Positions 46,401 through 54,388 are shown, numbered from the stretch's first letter. The stretch is DNA of 64,000 nucleotides from Prevotella sp. (GCA_017478025.1 JAFVGZ010000012.1:1-64000), one strand, 5' to 3'. Made by a program: numbers and translations. Notes: generated by a model not told the origin, from the sequence alone.

Positions 46401-46562
46401 AATCTTCTCCACCTCATACTTATGGAGGTAGAAACTCATGTTGTCGGCCTTTAGTCTGCAAGAGTCCATCATCGCTATCTCTTGCCTGGCCATATCAAAC
46501 TCCTCTGCCGTTCCTCGCTGGCATGAGGTCGTCAGTAAAAAGAACAGGCTCCATACGGCCAT
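43416..46562 (-). CDS. Large hybrid sensor protein: lipoprotein/TPR, HATPase, second exported-like module (DUF5112/DUF5113 type)
   Basis: I use ATG 46562 (1048 residues, MAVWSLFFLLTTSCQRG), since the longer frame reads into eda. A lipobox is followed by a TPR-like sensor (20-320), a membrane helix (322-343) and a kinase part. The kinase has clear HATPase boxes (LNTLTDNARKA, VSDTGVGM, YGFGLQN) but no obvious phospho-accepting His. Past the HATPase a signal-peptide-like helix (ATKVLLCLLTLCLNANA) starts a second TPR/membrane module ending in a cytosolic-type domain. Similar fused proteins exist in Bacteroidales. The start codon lies in the loop of a perfect hairpin. Confidence 0.82.
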   Translation of the reverse strand: MAVWSLFFLLTTSCQRGTAEEFDMARQEIAMMDSCRLKADNMSFYLHKYEVEKILDNYENDFTSLTSSQQQELTGLKAQYTFSTVDYLLQIGNRQEARRIVNEFADNATINLYADSTQWLNYLYHQGKVCYIPYDINKNARMLLRGYDCLIQCYILSTRRKAVRYEVLSMQMLSQYFLHPEFFPLAREFDAPSIRYINEDNVADELLAGNLAERALNMSLETGDPSLTDDSWRYLAQCYFQIGDAERSLDCLHTAMANPATDGMPDMKARLSEQLSMSYAAIDDKYNSDTYRNLYLDLQDSIRQDRQLEARAYQLKQATDRIWVLVSIASAVFILLLITIVMLTRIRKKRMQHNTERETEIEELNDTLQLWKLQLSNAQRSAVEQRARIAVINSILPLIDRMRLAAKKAQDSTDAEEKERALEYVREIATDIERQNDMLTSWIKMQRGSIKPRIETIQIQEIMSLIGSNAPTLLSQGIRLVVPEETDIAVKADRSLTVFLLNTLTDNARKAMPRGGVLTIACSKNEAEKYAEVSVSDTGVGMTAEQTEHAFDYRPIAEGEENNAGSNTLRNARHYGFGLQNCRGIIDRYRKISSIFSVCSIKAESEVGKGTTISFRLPLATKVLLCLLTLCLNANARTDNGKGTSEAAATTIRHTDSLYQCNVTERYDEAIAWADSCINDLNTDTLANNYIKLEIYNETAIAALAMHQWQKYKYFNYLYTNLYKETTADKSLPDYCRLMEQGELWANITMLIVLLLLLSLVPIFWFFYLRHVVRYRNSLAQRIDELNDTIAITQAEHSRLHVLNNIIDNQLSIVKHETMYYPARILQIVSGHETEETEDHSQPLAAISYYRDLYAMLTTQVLSDSVDAYQFSIRKCPLSEAFPDIVLSPQGSSSYEGTSSASHSTAEGVECTLLVNHELIALLRLLLKRHNNGHTPAYTLLCINEGYAHIEVSMPQAPTALAESAGSLFTPSTPNVDFLVMRQILRETGAATNRYACGIKASQAGRDKKSLKGLGKSAVAYEAKYVTGTDPCQLTITFSLPTSAYNNY

Positions 46563-46580
46563 GAGAAACCGTATGGAGCC
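46547..46580 (-). promoter_or_regulatory. 12-bp perfect hairpin over the sensor gene start
   Basis: GGCTCCATACGG and CCGTATGGAGCC pair around 10 nt. The ATG of the sensor gene (46562-46560) is in the loop and first stem base. On the minus strand TTCTTTTT follows, so it may also end eda transcription. Confidence 0.7.
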
Positions 46581-46596
46581 TTCTGTGTGTATATGC

Positions 46597-47265
46597 TTAG
46601 GCCCTTGCAGCATTGCAATAGCCGAGAGCCTCCTTGCACTTGTCAGTAATGTACTGCCAGTCACCTGCTGCCACTTTCTCCTTGGGGAACAGCTTGGAGC
46701 CCATACCAACGCAGTAAACGCCGGCCTTGAACCATTTCTCCAGGTTCTCCTTCTCAGGAGCTACGCCGCCAGTAACCATAATCTTAGACCAAGGCATTGG
46801 AGCCATGAGACCCTTGATGAGGTTAGGACCTACCACGTCTCCAGGGAATACCTTAGTGAAGTCACAACCTACCTCCTGTGCCTTACCGATTTCAGATGGT
46901 GTGAGGCATCCTGGGCAGTATGTCACGCAACGACGGTTGCAGACAATGGCGATGTCGGGGTTGAACAGAGGACCTACAACGAAGTTGGCACCCAACTGGA
47001 TGTATAGCGATGCTGTAGGAGCATCAACTACGGAACCGATACCGAGAGCCAGCTCAGGGCACTCCTTTGCTGCCCACTTAGACAGCTCACCGAATACCTC
47101 ATGAGCGAAGTCTCCGCGATTAGTAAACTCGAATGCTCTTACGCCGCCGTCATAGCAAGCCTTAATGACATTCTTACATACCTCAACGTCCTTGTTATAG
47201 AAAACAGGAACCATAGGTGCAGCCTTAATCTTGGCCATCACCTCAAATTTATCAAATTTTGCCAC
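46597..47265 (-). CDS. eda: KDPG/KHG aldolase
   Basis: The 222-residue protein matches 2-keto-3-deoxy-6-phosphogluconate / 4-hydroxy-2-oxoglutarate aldolases, with [31 protein letters not shown] and the [17 protein letters not shown] block; the Schiff-base Lys is expected near FTKVFPGD. It splits KDPG to pyruvate and glyceraldehyde-3-phosphate, ending the hexuronate route. kdgK lies upstream on the same strand, with an S23-type gene inserted between. Confidence 0.94.
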   Translation of the reverse strand: MAKFDKFEVMAKIKAAPMVPVFYNKDVEVCKNVIKACYDGGVRAFEFTNRGDFAHEVFGELSKWAAKECPELALGIGSVVDAPTASLYIQLGANFVVGPLFNPDIAIVCNRRCVTYCPGCLTPSEIGKAQEVGCDFTKVFPGDVVGPNLIKGLMAPMPWSKIMVTGGVAPEKENLEKWFKAGVYCVGMGSKLFPKEKVAAGDWQYITDKCKEALGYCNAARA

Positions 47266-47269
47266 TCTG

Positions 47270-47362
47270 TTAAATTAAAAATTAAGAATTCAAAATTCAA
47301 AATTACAATTAAAACTCAAACCTCACAATTAAAATTCAAAATTCAAAATTAAATCTTCTCCT
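47270..47362. repeat. A+T-rich repeat, eda side of the S23 cassette
   Basis: Repeated AATTCAAAATTCAAAATT units. The piece at 47328-47362 is mirrored at 47703-47741 on the other side of the S23 gene. Confidence 0.75.
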
Positions 47363-47702
47363 TTGTAGATTTTACTATACTTATAAGTATGGCGATAATC
47401 TCATTTACATCTTTGGATAGAGATTTAAACTCTGCATCTGTGAAATAATCACCGTTGTGCAGCCTGTCTATCCAGTAGGATGCCTCGTTCGCCTCCTTTA
47501 GAGCAATGTAGTTTTTATTTATGAAATCAGCCGTGCTCTGAGCAAACTGAGCTTCTTTGACTAATGCCCCTATAGAAGTTCCGCTTCTAAGTAATTGGTC
47601 TGACATTCTGTGTTCGTTCTTAACGGTTTTGAGGTATTTATATACCTTTACTATTCTGTCAGCAAACGACTCAGTCTTGGAAACTATGATATTATCTTTC
47701 AA
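47349..47702 (-). CDS. Four-helix bundle protein (S23 / 23S rRNA-intervening-sequence family)
   Basis: The 117-residue protein has the family pattern: SFADRIVKVYKYLKTVKNEH, QLLRSGTSIGALVKEAQFA and EANEASYWIDRLHNGDYF. Members fold as four-helix bundles and form pentamers; their role is unknown, though some lie in rRNA intervening sequences or near retroelements. Here it sits between kdgK and eda, bracketed by A+T-rich repeats in inverted orientation, one of which includes its stop codon. It looks like an inserted cassette. Confidence 0.92.
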   Translation of the reverse strand: MKDNIIVSKTESFADRIVKVYKYLKTVKNEHRMSDQLLRSGTSIGALVKEAQFAQSTADFINKNYIALKEANEASYWIDRLHNGDYFTDAEFKSLSKDVNEIIAILISIVKSTKEKI

Positions 47703-47741
47703 AAGAGGAGATAATTTTGAATTTTGAATTTTTAATTATTA
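47703..47741. repeat. A+T-rich repeat, kdgK side of the S23 cassette
   Basis: Its reverse complement (AATTAAAAATTCAAAATTC and on to TATCTCC) matches the repeat at 47328-47362. Confidence 0.75.
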
Positions 47742-47744
47742 ATT

Positions 47745-48767
47745 TTAACGCTGTACTCGTCCGTTAGCGTTACCGCCTGCAAGTGCCTCTACCTCTGCAA
47801 CTGAAACGAGGTTGTAGTCACCGTTGATGGTGTGCTTCAGAGCTGATGCAGCAACTGCGAACTCAAGAGCTTCGCCCTGGTTTGGCTTTGTCAGCAGACC
47901 GTGGATCAGACCGCCAGAGAAAGAGTCACCGCCACCTACGCGGTCGATGATAGGGTTAATCTCATAGCGCTTAGACTGATAGAACTCCTTACCGTCATAA
48001 ATCAGAGCCTTCCAGCCGTTGAATGTAGCAGAGAATGACTCACGCAGTGTAGAAACCACATACTTGAAGCCGAACTGCTCCTTCATCTGCTTGAAGATGC
48101 CCTCATATCCGGCAGCATTGGTCTCACCGCCCTCTACGTCAGCGTCTGGCTTGAAGCCCAGGCACAGCTCTGCGTCTTCCTCGTTGCCGATGCACACGTC
48201 AACATACTCCATCAGAGGACGCATGATAGAGATAGCCTTCTCTGAGGTCCACAGCTTCTTGCGGAAGTTCAGGTCAACAGACACTGTTACGCCGTGACGC
48301 TTTGCAGCCTGGCAAGCCAGCTTTGTCAGCTCGGCAGCCTTGTCAGATATAGCTGGTGTGATGCCAGACCAGTGGAACCAGTCAGCACCCTCCATGATAG
48401 CATCGAAATCGAAATCAGATGGGTCAGCCTCTGCGATTGCAGAGTTGGCACGGTCATAGATAACCTTTGATGGACGCATAGATGCTCCGGTCTCGCAATA
48501 GTACAGTCCTACACGGTCACCACCACGGGCGATGAACTTTGTGTTTACGCCATAACGACGCAGAGAGTTCACTGCAATCTGACCAATTTCGTGAGCGGGA
48601 AGCTTTGTTACGAGATAAGCGTCATGGCCATAGTTGGCACAGCTGATAGCTACGTTAGCCTCACCACCGCCGGGGATGATACGGAATACATCTGTCTGAA
48701 TGAAACGGTCCTGACCGTTAGGAGAAAGGCGGAGCATAATCTCGCCCAATGTTACTACTTTTGCCAT
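47745..48767 (-). CDS. kdgK: PfkB-family sugar kinase, probably 2-keto-3-deoxygluconate kinase
   Basis: The 340-residue protein starts AKVVTLGEIMLRLSPNG and has the PfkB signature 2 as DRVGGGDSFSGGLIHGL, with the catalytic Asp in GGGDSF. KDG kinases phosphorylate 2-keto-3-deoxygluconate. The call is based on linkage to eda and to altronate dehydratase on the opposite strand, as PfkB enzymes have many substrates. A -7 box (48914-48921) on this strand leaves a leader of about 140 nt. Confidence 0.9.
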   Translation of the reverse strand: MAKVVTLGEIMLRLSPNGQDRFIQTDVFRIIPGGGEANVAISCANYGHDAYLVTKLPAHEIGQIAVNSLRRYGVNTKFIARGGDRVGLYYCETGASMRPSKVIYDRANSAIAEADPSDFDFDAIMEGADWFHWSGITPAISDKAAELTKLACQAAKRHGVTVSVDLNFRKKLWTSEKAISIMRPLMEYVDVCIGNEEDAELCLGFKPDADVEGGETNAAGYEGIFKQMKEQFGFKYVVSTLRESFSATFNGWKALIYDGKEFYQSKRYEINPIIDRVGGGDSFSGGLIHGLLTKPNQGEALEFAVAASALKHTINGDYNLVSVAEVEALAGGNANGRVQR

Positions 48768-48913
48768 AATTTTTTTGTTTGTTTAGTTGTAAAATTAGAC
48801 TTGTTTATAATTTGGGTTTAATCGTATTAAGTCTGTAATGCATTTATATAAAGGTAGTACAACTCCAAATAGTACATCGTACATGGTAAATTGTACATAT
48901 TGCTGCGTTTGTG

Positions 48914-48921
48914 CAAATTTA
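48914..48921 (-). promoter_or_regulatory. -7 box of kdgK-eda
   Basis: The minus strand reads TAAATTTG. Divergent from the lacI-type promoter. No -33 box found. Confidence 0.45.
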
Positions 48922-49026
48922 TAAAGAAATCGCCAATCCGACAAGAAAAACCCGTAAAAACTGCTAATTTTTTCTTTTTTTGTGAAAATAAACGACTGTG
49001 TGTTCGCACAATTTATGTTTTTTCAT

Positions 49027-49034
49027 TACTTTTG
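49027..49034 (+). promoter_or_regulatory. -7 box that fixes the regulator start
   Basis: TACTTTTG ends 8 nt before ATG 49043, so the leader is about 4 nt. The sequence just upstream (TGTGTTCGCACA, 48999-49010) is a small palindrome that could be an operator (inference). Confidence 0.55.
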
Positions 49035-49042
49035 CACGCAAT

Positions 49043-50104
49043 ATGCGTTACACAATCAAAGACATAGCTGAGAAAGCCGGCGTATCCACAGGAACCGTTG
49101 ACCGTGTGTTGCACAATCGCCCCAATGTGTCAAAGAAGGCACTGGAGAAGGTGCGCGCCGTACTTGCACAGATACACTACGAGCCAAATATGTATGCCAG
49201 CGCCCTGGCAAACAGTCGTCGTTTCGATTTCTTCTGCCTCATGCCCAAACATGAAAGTGAGGCCTATTGGGAAGAGGTAGAGCAGGGGCAGCGCAAATGT
49301 TGTGACACGCGACGCGACTTCCATGTCTATGTCACATTCAAATACTATCGCCGCAATGACGTCGCATCGTTCCGCGAGCAATACACAGCCATACTGGAAG
49401 AAAACCCGGATGGCATTGTCATGGTGCCCTCCAAGCTCGATGTGACGCGCGAATTCACCGATATCCTCCATGCCGAGGAGATACCGTTCATCATGCTCGA
49501 CTCTTATCTGCCCGACCTCAGGCCCCTTGCCTTCTACGGGCAGGACTCCTTCGCCTCCGGTTATTTTGCTGCCAAGATGCTCATGCTCCTGGCCGGCAAG
49601 GAGAAAGAGATCATGCTCATGAAGCAGACCCTCGACGGTGTCAATGTAGCCAGCAAGCAGCAGGACAACCGCGAGGTAGGGTTCAGGCACTACATGCACG
49701 ACCATTTCCCTGAGATAAAGATCAATGTGCTTGACCTGCCGTACCAGAGCACCAAGCGTCAGCACAACGTCCTGCTCGAGGAATACTTTAACTCCCACCC
49801 CGACACGCACCATTGCATCACGCTCAATTCCAAGGCGCACATCGTGGGTGACTTCCTGCTCAATACCAATCGCCGCAACATCCAGATTATGGGCTACGAC
49901 ATGGTGGAGAAGAACGCCCGTTGTGTCAGGGAGGGTAGCATATCTTTCCTCATCGCGCAGCATGGCTATCAGCAAGGCTACTATAGCATCGATGCCCTCG
50001 TAAGGGCTGTAATACTCAAAAAGCATGTTACTGCTGTCAATTACATGCCGATAGAAATCCTCTCAAAAGAGAATGTCGATTTCTATCGCCGCACACAAAT
50101 CTAA
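49043..50104 (+). CDS. LacI-family transcriptional regulator of hexuronate use
   Basis: I use ATG 49043 (353 residues, MRYTIKDIAEKAGVSTG), because the -7 box lies at 49027-49034 and the earlier ATG at 48998 is upstream of it. The LacI helix-turn-helix is IKDIAEKAGVSTGTVDRVLH, followed by the hinge and a periplasmic-binding-protein-like sugar domain (about 60-340). It is 44 nt before uxaA and diverges from kdgK-eda, so it probably controls both in response to a hexuronate breakdown product. Ligand is inference. Confidence 0.93.
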   Translation: MRYTIKDIAEKAGVSTGTVDRVLHNRPNVSKKALEKVRAVLAQIHYEPNMYASALANSRRFDFFCLMPKHESEAYWEEVEQGQRKCCDTRRDFHVYVTFKYYRRNDVASFREQYTAILEENPDGIVMVPSKLDVTREFTDILHAEEIPFIMLDSYLPDLRPLAFYGQDSFASGYFAAKMLMLLAGKEKEIMLMKQTLDGVNVASKQQDNREVGFRHYMHDHFPEIKINVLDLPYQSTKRQHNVLLEEYFNSHPDTHHCITLNSKAHIVGDFLLNTNRRNIQIMGYDMVEKNARCVREGSISFLIAQHGYQQGYYSIDALVRAVILKKHVTAVNYMPIEILSKENVDFYRRTQI

Positions 50105-50148
50105 CTCGCGCAAACATCTATAAAATATACTGCTAACACAAAAACACT

Positions 50149-51642
50149 ATGGAGAAATTTCTGAAAATCAATCCTGCCGACAGCGTTGTTGTCTGTCTGC
50201 AGCCTATCAGTCAGGGAGAAGTCATCACCGTTGATGGCAAGGACATCACCGTCCTTCAAGACACCCCCGCAGGTCACAAGGTCCTTTTGGCCGACAAGAA
50301 TGAGGGTGAGGACATCATCAAGTACGGCTATCCTATCGGTCACGCACGCACAGCTCTCAAGGCTGGTACGTGGGTCAACGAGAATAATCTGAAGACTAAT
50401 CTTGCCGGTACACTTGAATATACATATAATCCTGTAAACGAGAAACTTAACATCGCCAAGGAAAACCGTACCTTTAAGGCTTATAAGCGCAAGAACGGCG
50501 ATGTCGGAGTGCGTAATGAGATATGGATTGTGCCTACCGTAGGCTGTGTCAACGGCATAGCAGAGAAGATGGCAGCCCAGTTGGAGAAAGAGACTGGCTT
50601 GGAGGGCATCGATGCCATTCACGCTTGGCACCACAACTTCGGTTGCTCACAGCTCTCTGACGACCACGAGAACACCCGCAAGATCCTGCGCGACATGGTG
50701 CTTCATCCCAATGCAGGTGCTGTCCTGGTACTCTCTCTCGGATGTGAGAACAACCAGCCCCATGACTTCATGGCGACACTTGGCGACTATGACCAGGACC
50801 GCATCAAGCTCCTCATCACCCAGGAGGTAGAGGGCGACGAGGTAGAGGCAGGTATGGAGATTCTGCGTGAGCTCTATCAGAAAGCGCGTCAGGACGTTCG
50901 CGAGGAAGTTCCTGTATCCAAGCTGCGCGTAGGTCTGAAGTGTGGCGGCTCTGACGGCTTCTCCGGCATCACTGCCAATCCGCTCGAGGGTGAGTTCTCT
51001 GACTGGCTCGTGGCACAGGGCGGTACGTCTATCCTTACCGAGGTACCAGAGATGTTCGGCGCTGAGACCATTCTGATGAACCGTTGTGAGACACCTGAGC
51101 TCTTCGAGCAGACCGTATCTCTCATCAACAACTTCAAGAACTACTTCCTCTCTCACGGCGAGCCTGTGGGCGAGAATCCATCTCCGGGCAACAAGGCCGG
51201 TGGTATCTCCACTCTTGAAGACAAGGCTCTTGGCTGCACGCAGAAGTGTGGACGCGCCCCAGTCAGCGGCGTATTGGAATATGGTGATCGCTTGCAGACC
51301 ACAGGTCTCAACCTGCTCTCTGCACCGGGCAACGACCTCGTAGCCTCCACAGCCCTTGCCTCTGCAGGCTGCCATCTCGTGCTCTTCACCACAGGACGCG
51401 GCACGCCATTCGGCACCTTCGTCCCAACAATGAAGATCTCCACCAACAGCAACCTCTACAACCGCAAGACCAACTGGATAGACTTCAATGCCGGACAGCT
51501 CGTTGATGGCAGCAAGACCATGCAGCAGCTTGTGCCTGAGTTCATAGATAAAGTCCTCTCCGTAGCCTCTGGCGAGCCTGCTCGCAACGAAATCAACGGC
51601 TACCGCGAAATCTCCATCTTCAAAAACGGAGTAACGCTCTAA
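50149..51642 (+). CDS. uxaA: Altronate dehydratase
   Basis: The 497-residue protein has an N-terminal SAF domain (about 1-100, with GHKVLLADKNEGEDIIKYG) and the long UxaA domain (about 110-497, with WHHNFGCSQL, LKCGGSDGFSGITANP and GRGTPFGTFVPTMKI). It dehydrates D-altronate to 2-keto-3-deoxygluconate in galacturonate breakdown. Related enzymes act on galactarate. It fits with kdgK and eda next door; uxaB and uxaC are not in the window. A strong terminator follows. Confidence 0.95.
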   Translation: MEKFLKINPADSVVVCLQPISQGEVITVDGKDITVLQDTPAGHKVLLADKNEGEDIIKYGYPIGHARTALKAGTWVNENNLKTNLAGTLEYTYNPVNEKLNIAKENRTFKAYKRKNGDVGVRNEIWIVPTVGCVNGIAEKMAAQLEKETGLEGIDAIHAWHHNFGCSQLSDDHENTRKILRDMVLHPNAGAVLVLSLGCENNQPHDFMATLGDYDQDRIKLLITQEVEGDEVEAGMEILRELYQKARQDVREEVPVSKLRVGLKCGGSDGFSGITANPLEGEFSDWLVAQGGTSILTEVPEMFGAETILMNRCETPELFEQTVSLINNFKNYFLSHGEPVGENPSPGNKAGGISTLEDKALGCTQKCGRAPVSGVLEYGDRLQTTGLNLLSAPGNDLVASTALASAGCHLVLFTTGRGTPFGTFVPTMKISTNSNLYNRKTNWIDFNAGQLVDGSKTMQQLVPEFIDKVLSVASGEPARNEINGYREISIFKNGVTL

Positions 51643-51673
51643 ACATCGGCATAACAACTTATTACGATATCTT

Positions 51674-51722
51674 ACAAACACCCCTCTCCCCGGTCAAAAG
51701 CCCAAAGGAGAGGGGTGTTTGT
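51674..51722 (+). terminator. Terminator of uxaA
   Basis: Perfect 16-bp arms ACAAACACCCCTCTCC (51674-51689) and GGAGAGGGGTGTTTGT (51707-51722), followed by a short T-rich end. Confidence 0.85.
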
Positions 51723-51750
51723 CATTAAGGTTAAGGTCAGCTCTACTATT

Positions 51751-51833
51751 GTAAGTAGATTCAACTTTCGCAAGTGGAAAAACGCCCTACCTTTCAGGGC
51801 GCACTTGCTTGAGTAAGTAGATTCAACTTTCGC
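51751..51833. repeat. 21-nt direct repeats around a hairpin
   Basis: GTAAGTAGATTCAACTTTCGC occurs at 51751-51771 and 51813-51833. Between them is a hairpin with GCAAGTG/CACTTGC and CGCCCT/AGGGCG arms, the latter like the core of the CGCCCTG palindromes. The layout resembles a short insertion with target duplication. Confidence 0.8.
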
Positions 51834-51925
51834 TTTAAAGACGGACTCAATAAATTTTTTTGACTGCCGCCAATTTTTTGCCAAAATAAAATCGCCAAAC
51901 TGCGATTTAATTGAATTTTTTTTAT

Positions 51926-51933
51926 TACCTTTG
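51926..51933 (+). promoter_or_regulatory. -7 box of a possible noncoding RNA
   Basis: TACCTTTG, exact consensus; no -33 box at the right spacing. It is preceded by an AAATCGC/GCGATTT hairpin (51889-51908). Confidence 0.5.
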
Positions 51934-51937
51934 CACA

Positions 51938-52260
51938 CCTAAAGACGAGAAAAAGGCAAAATGTCAATTTGTTCATTTTTGGGCCTTTTTTGTGACAATC
52001 GCGATTTTTGAACCTTCAAAATTTGGGCAAATTTCGGAGCAAAGTCACTCGCGCTCGCAAATATCGCACGAGAGAGCACGAATGGCTAACACTCTGAACA
52101 TCAGAGTGTTTGATGGTTTATCCATCAAAACAGAACAACAAAACCGAAAAACGGGCCACAAAAATCAGGGTAAAAGACCTACGATTACCCCCTAATAGAC
52201 CTGCGAGAAGGGTCTTCCGCACCATCGCGGACACCCTAAAAGACCTGCTTCCACACCCGA
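51938..52260 (+). ncRNA. Candidate structured RNA or cis-element block
   Basis: No convincing gene lies in 51643-52653. This block has tandem hairpins: AACACTCTGA/TCAGAGTGTT (52088-52110, 3-nt loop) and TTGATGG/CCATCAA (52110-52128). Then follow three AGACCTRC motifs (52170-52181, 52192-52203, 52236-52247). A 24-nt direct repeat (51957-51980 and 52360-52383, one mismatch) brackets it. The second copy adds an inverted pair CAAAATGACA/TGTCATTTTG (52360-52405). No known RNA family was recognised. Confidence 0.35.
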
Positions 52261-52479
52261 AAACAGGATTTTCAATGTTCTAATTGCAAATTTTCTGTCC
52301 AGTTTTTCCTTTTCCCTCAACAAGCGCCGCTCTAGATTTCATTTTTTAGTGGAAAAAGTCAAAATGACAATTTGTTCATTTTTTAGTTAAAAAAGTGTCA
52401 TTTTGTAATTTCGGGTATAACAGAAATTGGGGCGTTTTTTTGAAAGAAATAGGCATGATTGGAATCGTATCCCTGTTCC

Positions 52480-52524
52480 GCTCCGCTCTGTTACTCAAGT
52501 GTCCCGTAGGCACGAGCGATAAAT
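52480..52524 (+). repeat. REP-like hairpin, copy 3 (degenerate)
   Basis: It aligns without gaps to 40203-40247 (shared TGTTAC, CAAG, GTC, GAGCG, TAAAT blocks), with about a quarter of positions changed. Confidence 0.65.
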
Positions 52525-52618
52525 TAATTAACCTGTGTTCTTTGTGAAAAAACCTTAAATAGGGTTGGTGCTTTGAGTTTTTCTTTGTAAAAGGGTGCTA
52601 CGGTTGGAATTATATTCG

Positions 52619-52626
52619 TAACTTTG
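52619..52626 (+). promoter_or_regulatory. -7 box of the pan/coa cluster
   Basis: TAACTTTG; it overlaps the earlier in-frame ATG at 52624, so the panB start is 52654 and the leader is about 23 nt. Confidence 0.6.
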
Positions 52627-52653
52627 CACTCTCAAAACGAGAAACGTAAAGAA

Positions 52654-53445
52654 ATGAAGCAAACAATAAAGACCCTTCTGGCAAGGAAGGGTGGTGAGCC
52701 CATCAGTATGCTGACGGCCTATGACTATCCAACGGCTTGCATCATAGACGAGGCTGGAGTGGATACCATTTTGGTTGGCGACTCGCTGGGCAATGTCATT
52801 CTTGGCTATGAGAACACGCTGGCGGTGACCGTGGAGGATATGATACACCACGGCGCGGCTGTGTGCAGAGGTGCGAAGAATGCCTTCGTGGTTGTGGATA
52901 TGCCGTTTATGTCTTATCAGCCGTCGGTGCGCGATGCCGTGATGAATGCGGGACGCATCATGAAGGGCACTGGTTGCCAGGCGGTGAAGATGGAAGGCGG
53001 CGCAGAGTATGCCGACCGTATCAAGGCCATTACGGAGGCTGGCATACCGGTGGTGGCCCACATAGGGCTGACACCTCAGTCGGTCAATGCTATGGGCGGC
53101 TACAAGGTGCAGGCAAGGACCGACGCTGAGAAGCAAAGGTTGCTGAGCAATGCCAGGGCCGTGCAGGAGGCAGGTGCCTTCGCTGTTACGCTGGAGTGTG
53201 TGCCGGCAGACATAGCCAGACAGGTGACCGAGGAGTTGGATATCCTCACCATCGGTATAGGCGCAGGCAACGGGTGCGACGGACAGGTGCTGGTGTATCA
53301 GGATATGATAGGATATACCGGCGGGTACGTGCCCAAGTTTGTGAAGAAGTTTGGCGATGTGCACGACGTGATGCTTGAGGCATTCAAACAGTACAGGAAA
53401 GAAGTAGCGGAGAGGACATATCCCGACGAGGAGCATTCGTTTTGA
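52654..53445 (+). CDS. panB: Ketopantoate hydroxymethyltransferase
   Basis: From ATG 52654 the protein has 263 residues (MKQTIKTLLARKGGEPISML). It shows the PanB blocks ISMLTAYDYPTACIID, ILVGDSLGNVILGYENT and GIGAGNGCDGQVLVYQDM. It adds a hydroxymethyl group from methylene-tetrahydrofolate to 2-ketoisovalerate, the first step of pantothenate synthesis. It opens a pan/coa run; panC follows 45 nt on. Confidence 0.97.
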   Translation: MKQTIKTLLARKGGEPISMLTAYDYPTACIIDEAGVDTILVGDSLGNVILGYENTLAVTVEDMIHHGAAVCRGAKNAFVVVDMPFMSYQPSVRDAVMNAGRIMKGTGCQAVKMEGGAEYADRIKAITEAGIPVVAHIGLTPQSVNAMGGYKVQARTDAEKQRLLSNARAVQEAGAFAVTLECVPADIARQVTEELDILTIGIGAGNGCDGQVLVYQDMIGYTGGYVPKFVKKFGDVHDVMLEAFKQYRKEVAERTYPDEEHSF

Positions 53446-53490
53446 ATAAAGGCAGGGTTTGCTAATCCCTGCCATAAAAAGAGAAAAAAG

Positions 53491-54330
53491 ATGAAGTTAG
53501 TACATACAATAAAAGAGGTAAGAGAGATAGTGTCTGAGTGGCGCAAGGAGGGTCTGACCGTAGGACTGGTTCCCACGATGGGCTACCTGCATGAGGGTCA
53601 CCAGAGCCTGATACGCAAGTCGGTGGAGCAGAATGACCGTACCGTCGTGTCGGTGTTTGTTAACCCGATACAGTTTGGTCCTACGGAGGATCTGGAGGCT
53701 TATCCGCGTGACATCAATCGCGACATGAAGGCTGTGGAAGAGGTTGGGGGCGACCTGATATTCAACCCCGAGCCAGAGGAGATGTATCCGGGTCATTTCA
53801 CCTCGTTCATAGACACCACGGAGACAACAGAGCTGCTTTGCGGCGCTGTGCGTCCTATACATTTCCGCGGGGTGTGCACGGTTGTGGGCAAACTGTTCAA
53901 CATCGTGCTGCCAGACAAGGCATACTTCGGCCAGAAAGATGCGCAGCAGCTGGCAACGATAAGGCGCTTCGTGCGTGACCTGAACTTCCCTGTAGGGATA
54001 GTAGCGTGCCCGATAGTGCGTGAGGAGGACGGTCTGGCAAAGTCAAGCCGCAATACTTACCTCTCGCCGGCAGAACGCCAGGCTGCGCTGATACTTTCGC
54101 AGAGCCTGAAGAAGGGCAAGGCGCTCATAGAGCAGGGCGAGAAGAGCGCAGAGAAGGTGAAGGAGGTGATAACCGAGAGCCTGAAGACAGAGCCGCTGGC
54201 AAGGATAGACTACGTAGAGGTGGTGGACTTTGAGAACATCCAGCGCGTAGAGACCATCACAGGCGAGACACTCGTAGCCATTGCGGTATATATAGGAAAG
54301 ACAAGGCTGATAGACAACTTTATAATATAA
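53491..54330 (+). CDS. panC: Pantothenate synthetase
   Basis: The 279-residue protein has the nucleotidyltransferase HxGH motif as TMGYLHEGHQSL, the VSVFVNPIQFGPTEDLEAYP block and KSSRNTYLSPAER. It joins pantoate and beta-alanine using ATP. Length is typical. The spacer to panD (241 nt) contains a small ORF and A+T-rich repeats. Confidence 0.98.
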   Translation: MKLVHTIKEVREIVSEWRKEGLTVGLVPTMGYLHEGHQSLIRKSVEQNDRTVVSVFVNPIQFGPTEDLEAYPRDINRDMKAVEEVGGDLIFNPEPEEMYPGHFTSFIDTTETTELLCGAVRPIHFRGVCTVVGKLFNIVLPDKAYFGQKDAQQLATIRRFVRDLNFPVGIVACPIVREEDGLAKSSRNTYLSPAERQAALILSQSLKKGKALIEQGEKSAEKVKEVITESLKTEPLARIDYVEVVDFENIQRVETITGETLVAIAVYIGKTRLIDNFII

Positions 54331-54388
54331 GATTATGTAATATAGGATGTACAATTTACAATTTACAAAGTACAATTTTTATTGAGTT

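Noticed and set aside
52082-52195. Short protein starting MANTLNIRVFDG
   Set aside because: The frame is made of two adjacent perfect hairpins and then repeats; no conserved protein pattern is seen. I treat it as noncoding.
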